The position numbers and the translations under genes are program-made. This document shows positions 58,569 through 64,000 of a stretch of 64,000 nt of DNA, piece after piece. Source of the stretch: an uncultured Acetatifactor sp. (GTDB lineage: Bacteria > Bacillota > Clostridia > Lachnospirales > Lachnospiraceae); assembly GCA_947625475.1 (NCBI GenBank), contig CANQOL010000008.1:1-64000 (forward strand), written 5' to 3'. Under the pieces are notes generated by a model, which was given only the letters and a program-made list of their open reading frames with translations, was not told the DNA's origin and made no database searches. The stretch's first letter is position 1; the number at the start of each line of letters is the position of its first letter.

Positions 58569-59834
58569 ATGACAAAAAATGTGACGGAAAATAAGGGTGG
58601 ACTGACAGGTGATCAGAGGGCAGGAAACCCGTATCAGTCCACAGTCTACGGGTGCTTTGCAGGGTACATTGTGCAGGCCATTGTCAACAATCTTGCGCCG
58701 CTTTTGTTCCTGACATTTCAGTCGGAATACCGGATTGGCCTGGAAAAGATCACTTTGCTGATCACTCTCAACTTTTGCACACAGCTGATTGTGGATCTTG
58801 TGTCGGTGAAATTTGTTGACCGGATTGGTTATCGGATCTCTCTGATCCTGGCCCATGGGTTCGCGGCTGCAGGTCTGGCGGGGCTTGCCTTTCTGCCGGA
58901 TCTGCTGGCGGATCCCTTTGCGGGGCTGGCAGTCTGCGCGGCGGTTTACGCGGTGGGGGGAGGCCTTCTGGAGGTGCTGGTCAGTCCGGTGGTAGAGGCA
59001 TGTCCCTCCGATAGAAAGGAGGCGGCCATGAGCCTGCTTCACTCCTTCTACTGCTGGGGACAGGTGGGGGTGGTGCTTATTTCCACCCTGTATTTTGCCC
59101 TGGCGGGGGTGGGGCGCTGGAGGGCGCTGGCCCTGATCTGGGCGCTGCTCCCTCTGGGAAACGGAATCCGTTTTTTCAGGCTGCCTCTGCCCCGGGAGCT
59201 GACGGCCCAGGAGAGTGGGATCAGCCTGAGGGAGCTTTTAGGAAGGAGGCTGCTTTGGATCCTGCTGCTGATGATGGCCTGCGCCGGGGCCTGTGAGCTG
59301 GGGATCAGCCAGTGGGCCTCCGCCTTTGCGGAGAGAGGTCTGGGAGTGAGCAAGACGGCGGGGGATCTGGCCGGCCCCATGCTGTTTGCGCTGCTGATGG
59401 GAAGCGCCAGGGCCTGGTACGGAAAGTGCGGTGCCGGGATCCGTCTGGAGAAGTTTATGGCTGTCTGCGGAGCGCTGTGCCTGATCAGCTACGGCCTGGC
59501 CGCCCTCTCCCCCTGGCCGGCGGTCTCCTTGGCCGGCTGCGGACTCTGCGGGCTTTCCGTGGGAATTTTATGGCCGGGCACCTTCAGCCTTGCGGCGGCC
59601 AGGCTTAAGGGCGGCGGAACCGCCCTGTTTGCCCTGCTGGCCCTGGCGGGGGATCTGGGCTGCACCGGGGGGCCCGCTCTGATAGGCCTGGTGTCCGACG
59701 CCTTGGGGGAGAACCTGAAGGGAGGCATCCTGGCGGGGACGATCTTCCCGGTCATCCTGCTGGCGGCCCTCTTTTTCTACCGCCGGGAGGGACGGCGGGC
59801 GTCCCTTGCGGGGGCCGGGCCGGATGGCATGTGA
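58569..59834 (+). CDS. MFS transporter
   Basis: A 421-residue permease with 12 predicted helices, including AGYIVQAIVNNLAPLLFLTF, NFCTQLIVDLVSVKFVDRIG (MFS motif A region) and GLAGLAFLPDLLADPFAG. It resembles FucP/YfkF-like sugar or drug transporters; substrate unknown. Three in-frame ATG codons lie at 58545, 58557 and 58569; the last has AGGGAAG upstream at 12 bases and is used here with doubt. The gene follows GH3 closely, so uptake of a sugar released by the hydrolase is conceivable. Its first 150 bases are AT-richer than the rest. Confidence 0.85.
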   Translation: MTKNVTENKGGLTGDQRAGNPYQSTVYGCFAGYIVQAIVNNLAPLLFLTFQSEYRIGLEKITLLITLNFCTQLIVDLVSVKFVDRIGYRISLILAHGFAAAGLAGLAFLPDLLADPFAGLAVCAAVYAVGGGLLEVLVSPVVEACPSDRKEAAMSLLHSFYCWGQVGVVLISTLYFALAGVGRWRALALIWALLPLGNGIRFFRLPLPRELTAQESGISLRELLGRRLLWILLLMMACAGACELGISQWASAFAERGLGVSKTAGDLAGPMLFALLMGSARAWYGKCGAGIRLEKFMAVCGALCLISYGLAALSPWPAVSLAGCGLCGLSVGILWPGTFSLAAARLKGGGTALFALLALAGDLGCTGGPALIGLVSDALGENLKGGILAGTIFPVILLAALFFYRREGRRASLAGAGPDGM

Positions 59835-59904
59835 GACGGAAGGCAACGGCAGGCATCTGCTGCGGCCTGCGCGAAACATGACATGCCTGTCGTGTGCCTG
59901 GCCC

Positions 59905-59933
59905 TTGAAAAGTGCCGGAAGAGAGGCTATACT
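59905..59933 (+). promoter_or_regulatory. Promoter of the beta-CASP / thyA / folA unit
   Basis: TTGAAA (59905-59910), 17 bp, TATACT (59928-59933), 64 bases before the ATG. Confidence 0.8.
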
Positions 59934-59996
59934 GGAAGATAAGAAGGCCGGAAACTGAATCTGAGCCTGAAATCTGAAAGGAATGGAGGAGAAGGG

Positions 59997-61592
59997 ATGA
60001 AGCTGACATTTATCGGGGCGGACCATGAGGTGACGGGAAGCTGTCACTATCTGGAGGCCGGAGACAAACATATGCTGGTGGACTACGGGATGGAGCAGGG
60101 GGTCAATGTGTTTGAGAACGCGCCCCTGCCGGTGCAGGAATCTCTGATCGACTATGTGTTCCTGACCCACGCCCATGTGGATCATTCGGGGCTGCTGCCC
60201 CTTCTCTACGCCAGAGGATTCCGGGGGCAGATCTTCGCCACGGACGCCACGGCGGATCTGTGCAGCATCATGCTTCGGGACTGTGCCCACATCCAGACCA
60301 TGGAGGCTGAGTGGAAGAACCGGAAGGCCAAGAGAGGCTCCGGAAGCAGGACGGAGCCCCTGTACACCATGGAGGATGCGGAGGGCTGTATCCGGCGCAT
60401 TGTCCCCTGTCATTACGGGGAGACGGTGGAGGTCTGCGAAAACGTGAAGATCCGCTTTACGGATATCGGCCACCTGCTGGGGAGCGCCAGCATCGAGGTG
60501 TGGCTGACGGAGGAAAACGTCACCAAGAAGCTGGTGTTTTCCGGGGATATCGGCAACAAGAACCAGCCCCTTCTGCGGGACCCGCAGCCTACACAGAGGG
60601 CGGACTATGTGATTATGGAATCCACCTACGGGGACCGGCTCCACACCAAGGAAAGGCCCGACTATGTGGGGGAACTGACAAAGGTGCTCCAGGAGACCTT
60701 TGACCGGGGAGGCAATGTGGTGATTCCCTCCTTTGCCGTAGGCCGTACCCAGGAGATGCTGTATTTCCTGCGCAAAATTAAGGTGGGGCGCCTGGTGAAG
60801 GGACATGAGGATTTCCCCGTGTATGTGGACAGCCCCATGGCCCTGGAGGCCACGGAGGTTTTTCAGGAGAACCGCAGAGAATGCTTTGACGAGGAAGCCA
60901 TGGAGTTTGTGCGGGAGGGGATCAATCCCATCGCCTTCGCGGGACTGCACCGGTCCATCACAAGCGACGAGTCCAAGGCCATCAACTTTGACGAAACCCC
61001 CAAGGTGATTCTCTCCGCCTCCGGCATGTGCGACGCGGGCAGGATCCGCCATCATTTAAAGCACAATCTCTGGCGTCCTGAGTGCACCGTTTTATTTGTG
61101 GGCTACCAGTCCGTGGGAACCCTGGGACGGACGCTTGCGGAGGGGACAGATGAGGTGAAGCTCTTTGGGGAGACCATCCAGGTGCGGGCCCAGATCCGGC
61201 AGCTGGCGGGGCTCAGCGGCCATGCGGACAAGGAGGGGCTCCTGGAGTGGCTCTCGGCCTTTTCCGAAAAGCCCCGGAAGGTGTTTGTGGTCCACGGGGA
61301 GGACGCGGTGTGCGAATCCTTTGTGGAGTGCCTGAAGACAGAACACCGCCAGAACGCCTGCGCTCCTTACAGCGGCAGCATCTTTGACCTGCGCAGCGGA
61401 AGGTTTGCCTTTGAGGCTCAGCCCGTGCAGGCGGTCAAGAAGGCCCAGGCCCCCAATACCGTGTACGCCAGACTTCTGGCGGCCGGCAGCAGGCTGATGG
61501 CCCTGATCCGAAAAAGCGAGCACGGGGCCAACAAGGATCTGGCGAAGCTGGCGGATCAGATCAATGCACTCTGCGACAAGGCGGAGAGCTAG
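59997..61592 (+). CDS. MBL-fold / beta-CASP RNA metallo-hydrolase
   Basis: A 531-residue metallo-beta-lactamase-fold protein of the CPSF/YpsJ-like type. The zinc motif is FLTHAHVDHSGLLPLL (His58, His60, Asp62, His63). DIGHLLGSASIEVW and VIMESTYGDRLH give further ligands, and the beta-CASP part has VVIPSFAVGRTQEMLYFL, PKVILSASGMCDAGRIRHH and QLAGLSGHADKEGLLEWL. Such proteins cut or trim RNA. The last 70 residues are an extra helical tail. It lies 14 bases before thyA and probably forms a transcription unit with it. Confidence 0.9.
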   Translation: MKLTFIGADHEVTGSCHYLEAGDKHMLVDYGMEQGVNVFENAPLPVQESLIDYVFLTHAHVDHSGLLPLLYARGFRGQIFATDATADLCSIMLRDCAHIQTMEAEWKNRKAKRGSGSRTEPLYTMEDAEGCIRRIVPCHYGETVEVCENVKIRFTDIGHLLGSASIEVWLTEENVTKKLVFSGDIGNKNQPLLRDPQPTQRADYVIMESTYGDRLHTKERPDYVGELTKVLQETFDRGGNVVIPSFAVGRTQEMLYFLRKIKVGRLVKGHEDFPVYVDSPMALEATEVFQENRRECFDEEAMEFVREGINPIAFAGLHRSITSDESKAINFDETPKVILSASGMCDAGRIRHHLKHNLWRPECTVLFVGYQSVGTLGRTLAEGTDEVKLFGETIQVRAQIRQLAGLSGHADKEGLLEWLSAFSEKPRKVFVVHGEDAVCESFVECLKTEHRQNACAPYSGSIFDLRSGRFAFEAQPVQAVKKAQAPNTVYARLLAAGSRLMALIRKSEHGANKDLAKLADQINALCDKAES

Positions 61593-61606
61593 GAAGGGAG
61601 AAGAAC

Positions 61607-62455
61607 ATGAGCGCGGCGGATCACATTTTTATTGATATGTGCAGGGATATTCTGGAAAACGGAACCGACACCCGGGGGGAGAAGGTGCGGCCCCACTGGC
61701 CGGACGGAGCCCCGGCCTACACCGTGAAAAAGTTCGGGGTGGTGAACCGCTACGACCTTTCCCGGGAGTTCCCCATTCTGACTCTCCGCAGGACCGCTTT
61801 GAAGAGCGCCACGGACGAGATGCTCTGGATCTGGCAGAAAAAGTCCAACAATATCCGGGATCTGCACAGCCATATCTGGGACGAGTGGGCGGATGAGAAC
61901 GGCTCCATCGGCAAGGCATACGGCTACCAGATGGGGGTCAAGCATCAGTACCGGGAGGGGATGATGGATCAGGTGGACCGGGTGATCTATGACCTGAAGC
62001 ACAATCCCTTCAGCCGCCGGATTTTGACCAACCTGTATGTGCACCAGGATCTCCATGAGATGCGGCTCTACCCCTGCGCCTACAGCGTTACCTTCAATGT
62101 GACCCAGAGGCCGGGGGAGGACCGTCTGACCCTGAACGCCATCTTAAACCAGCGCTCCCAGGACGTGCTGGCCGCCAACAACTGGAATGTGGTGCAGTAT
62201 GCGGTTCTGGTGCACATGCTGGCCCAGGTCTGCGATATGCGGGTTGGGGAGCTGGTCCATGTGATCGCGGACGCCCATATCTATGACAGACATATCCCCA
62301 TTATCCGGGAGCTGATCAGCCGGGAGCCCCATCCGGCCCCTGCCTTCTGGCTCAATCCGGAGATTCATGATTTTTATCAGTTTACCAGGGACGACGTGCG
62401 GGTGGAGGGGTACGTGACAGGGGAGCAGATTGAGGACATCCCCATTGCCATCTAA
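61607..62455 (+). CDS. thyA: Thymidylate synthase
   Basis: A 282-residue enzyme making dTMP from dUMP with methylene-tetrahydrofolate. The catalytic Cys157 is in RLYPCAYSVTFNVT, the folate/dUMP motifs are LNAILNQRSQDVLAANNWNV and HVIADAHIYDRHI, and LWIWQKKSNNIRDL is typical of the Firmicute form. The folate product is recycled by FolA, encoded 215 bases downstream after a tandem repeat. AGGAAGGGAG precedes the ATG. Confidence 0.95.
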   Translation: MSAADHIFIDMCRDILENGTDTRGEKVRPHWPDGAPAYTVKKFGVVNRYDLSREFPILTLRRTALKSATDEMLWIWQKKSNNIRDLHSHIWDEWADENGSIGKAYGYQMGVKHQYREGMMDQVDRVIYDLKHNPFSRRILTNLYVHQDLHEMRLYPCAYSVTFNVTQRPGEDRLTLNAILNQRSQDVLAANNWNVVQYAVLVHMLAQVCDMRVGELVHVIADAHIYDRHIPIIRELISREPHPAPAFWLNPEIHDFYQFTRDDVRVEGYVTGEQIEDIPIAI

Positions 62456-62480
62456 GCGGGGGCTCTGCCCGGCCGCGGGG

Positions 62481-62614
62481 AAGAACGGCTGCCCTGACTG
62501 CGGGAAAAGAGCGGTGGCCCTGCCCGGGGAAAAGCGGTGCTGCCCAGAAGAACGGCTGCCCTGACTGCGGGTAAAGAGCTGCTGCCCTGCTCGGGGAAAG
62601 GCGGCACTGTCCGG
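62481..62614. repeat. 67-bp GC-rich tandem repeat between thyA and folA
   Basis: Two copies (from 62481 and from 62548) both begin aagaacggctgccctgac, and a third partial start (aagaaggatg) follows. No open frame uses it. Confidence 0.88.
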
Positions 62615-62670
62615 AAGAAGGATGTCGGTCCCGGCCGCGGGAGAAGAAATGCCGGAAGGAGAGGAAGAGA

Positions 62671-63171
62671 ATGAATCTGATGGTGACGGCGGACAACAAC
62701 TGGGCCATCGGCAGCAAAAACCGCCTGCTGGTCCGAATTCCAAACGACCAAAAGCTGTTTCGCCAGGAGACGGAGGGCAGGGTGGTGGTCTACGGCAGAA
62801 GGGCCCTGGAGACCCTTCCCCAGGGGCTGCCCCTGCCGGGGCGGACCAACATCGTTTTGTCCTCCAATCCGGCCTTCAGGGTGAAGGACGCCCTGACGGT
62901 GCATTCTCTGGAGGCTCTCTTAGAGGAGCTGAAAAAATACCCGTCTGAGGAAGTCTATGTGGCGGGCGGCGAGAGCGTCTACCGGGCGCTTCTGCCCTAT
63001 TGCAGCGTGGTTCACGCCACCCGCATTGACCATGCCTACGAGGCGGACGCCTATTTCCCCGATCTGGACAAGGATCCGGGCTGGCAGATTACCGCCGAGG
63101 GGGATGAGCTCACATACTTTGATCTCCCCTACCGGTTTGTAAAGTACGAACGCTGCCCGGCTTCCCTGTGA
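62671..63171 (+). CDS. folA: Dihydrofolate reductase
   Basis: A 166-residue enzyme reducing dihydrofolate with NADPH. MNLMVTADNNWAIGSKNRLLV opens the fold, VVVYGRRALETLP is the NADPH site, VYVAGGESVYRALLPYC contains the conserved Gly-Gly, and DHAYEADAYFPDLD the C-terminal motif. It regenerates tetrahydrofolate used by ThyA. AAGGAGAGGA precedes the ATG. The repeat upstream probably separates it from thyA by expansion. Confidence 0.93.
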   Translation: MNLMVTADNNWAIGSKNRLLVRIPNDQKLFRQETEGRVVVYGRRALETLPQGLPLPGRTNIVLSSNPAFRVKDALTVHSLEALLEELKKYPSEEVYVAGGESVYRALLPYCSVVHATRIDHAYEADAYFPDLDKDPGWQITAEGDELTYFDLPYRFVKYERCPASL

Positions 63172-63201
63172 GTCAGTGCTGGGCGGAAAACCGATAAGCC
63201 A

Positions 63202-63233
63202 AAGGCTCGGAAGGATATCTTTCCGGGCTTTTG
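63202..63233 (+). terminator. Terminator after folA
   Basis: Stem aggctcggaa with a G-T-containing complement ttccgggct around a ggatatct loop, then TTTTG. Confidence 0.75.
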
Positions 63234-63362
63234 TTATGCCCTTTTTTGGGACAGATATTCCCCTTGCCGGATCGGCGGCCGAAGCGGACGCAGCGCAGAT
63301 CCGGCCGCTTGGGGAATGCAGGGTTGTCCCGGAAATGTTTCTCTAAAATCTGAAAGAATCCC

Positions 63363-63392
63363 TTGCAGTCAGTATCTCAGTTGTGATATAGT
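63363..63392 (+). promoter_or_regulatory. Probable promoter of the Rpn-type nuclease gene
   Basis: TTGCAG (63363-63368), 18 bp, TATAGT (63387-63392). It gives a leader of about 280 bases before the ATG at 63680, including the tandem repeat. The gap 63172-63679 otherwise holds no coding region I can support. Confidence 0.55.
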
Positions 63393-63545
63393 AAATTCAA
63401 GCAAAAGATTTCAATCTTCTCAGAGGCTCTGCCGTCAGCGGCGGAGAATCGAGATCTCACGATTCTGGGGATCTGTCCGGATCCCGTCTGTATTCGAACT
63501 CTTTGCTTATATCCCAAAACACATAAGCAGGGAGCTCGGCTTCCT

Positions 63546-63660
63546 GCAGACTACCGGGAGAGGCGGCGTATGTGTCTTTTCCGCAGACTGGCGGAGAGAT
63601 GGCGCCTGCGTCTTTCCCGCAGTCAACCGGAAGAGGTGCCGTGAGCGTCTTTCCGCAGAC
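63546..63660. repeat. Degenerate 36-37-bp tandem repeat, three copies
   Basis: Three units (about 63546-63582, 63583-63618, 63619-63654), each starting gcag(a/t)c and ending in a gtcttttcc / gtctttccc / gtctttcc run, lie in the leader of the nuclease gene and end 20 bases before its ATG. Confidence 0.75.
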
Positions 63661-63679
63661 CAAAGAAGGGCAGGAAGAA

Positions 63680-64000
63680 ATGGACAAGGCAGACAAGGTA
63701 CAAGGGACGCTGGAGACGCTGAGCAGTCTGCAGCTGACAGAGGACATGAAGGCGCTGGACGCCCAGAGCAAGAAACTTCTTCACAGCAGGGAGGTGCTGG
63801 CGATTATTCTCCAGGAGGTGGTGGAGGAATATCAGGGGTACAGCCGCCAGGAGATTATGGATTTTATCGAGATGGAGTCCTTAAGGGAAGGGCAGGAGGT
63901 GTCTCCTGACCGGGCCCGGGCCCAGATACAGGGAAGCGCCACGGAATTTACCCAGTTAAATGAGAGAGCCTCCCGTCTGGATGTGGCATTCCAGGCGTTG
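63680..64000 (+). CDS. N-terminal part of an Rpn-type PD-(D/E)XK nuclease (cut by window end)
   Basis: An open frame of 107 codons from ATG 63680 (after AGGAAGAA) to the edge. LQLTEDMKALDAQSKKLLHS, REVLAIILQEVVEEYQGYSR, QEIMDFIEMESL and NERASRLDVAFQAL are the N-terminal pattern of Rpn / PD-(D/E)XK transposase-family proteins in Lachnospiraceae. The catalytic DVE-type acidic motif would lie beyond the edge. The C-terminal remnant at 20029-20352 belongs to the same family. Rpn proteins promote RecA-independent recombination. Confidence 0.75.
   Translation, partial: MDKADKVQGTLETLSSLQLTEDMKALDAQSKKLLHSREVLAIILQEVVEEYQGYSRQEIMDFIEMESLREGQEVSPDRARAQIQGSATEFTQLNERASRLDVAFQAL

Noticed and set aside
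1-64000. CRISPR arrays, rRNA and tRNA genes
   Set aside because: No regularly spaced repeats with unique spacers and no cloverleaf or rRNA sequence were noticed by eye. A tRNA or Rfam scan would settle this.

Overview
The window looks like chromosome from a Gram-positive, low-oxygen Firmicute, most probably a gut Lachnospiraceae relative. The signs are strong AGGAGG-type ribosome binding sites, many TTGACA/TATAAT promoters with 16-18 bp spacing, and typical Clostridia families (DUF1653, DUF1836, DegV, VanZ, Gram-positive lipoproteins, NHLP-type peptide export). The genus is inference only. Most of the window is GC-rich with tightly packed genes, broken by AT-richer accessory stretches at about 0-8.6 kb and 18-25 kb. 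I saw no rRNA, tRNA or CRISPR array.

Region by region. 0-8.6 kb (accessory): an AlbA_2/Schlafen-type regulator with a small HTH partner, GNAT and DinB-like proteins, an ECF sigma factor with a membrane partner, a membrane protein/XRE/secreted protein operon under a promoter with twin operators, a lipoprotein and a methyltransferase. 8.6-15.4 kb: an oxidoreductase, a CAP lipoprotein, a soluble hybrid histidine kinase overlapping an HD-GYP-like protein, and an aldolase. 15.6-17.9 kb: a MotA/MotB-like (ZorAB-like) motor pair followed by a cysteine-rich fragment of a LUD-domain protein. 18-20.4 kb: an RloA/RloB pair followed by the tail of a broken Rpn-type nuclease gene. 20.4-24.9 kb: a minus-strand cassette of XRE regulator, M48 metalloprotease, TerB-like protein and glycine-rich membrane protein. 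25-28 kb: a BceAB-type ABC transporter beside a nested palindrome.

28-49.5 kb is mainly housekeeping: PlsY, a TetM/EF-G-like GTPase fused to a YacP/Rae1-type NYN nuclease, MetY, DUF1836, DegV, VanZ, a lipase-like hydrolase, DUF1653, an SfsA-MutY fusion, a glycosyltransferase, PAP2 and diacylglycerol-kinase-like lipid enzymes on the minus strand, GlyA, a lipoprotein, and a homoserine dehydrogenase / proposed homoserine kinase / aspartate kinase run.

49.5-56.4 kb is the most interesting locus: a peptide-export operon of STAS protein, short membrane-fusion protein, C39-peptidase ABC exporter, second ABC exporter, small protein, sigma factor, and three tandem short precursor peptides. The precursors share near-identical double-glycine leaders and carry different cores. 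No modification enzyme is visible. Next comes a candidate non-coding RNA of about 308 nt with a perfect consensus promoter and a strong terminator (56.5-56.85 kb). The end holds a GH3 enzyme, an MFS transporter, a beta-CASP metallo-hydrolase, ThyA, FolA and the start of an Rpn-type nuclease gene cut by the window edge.
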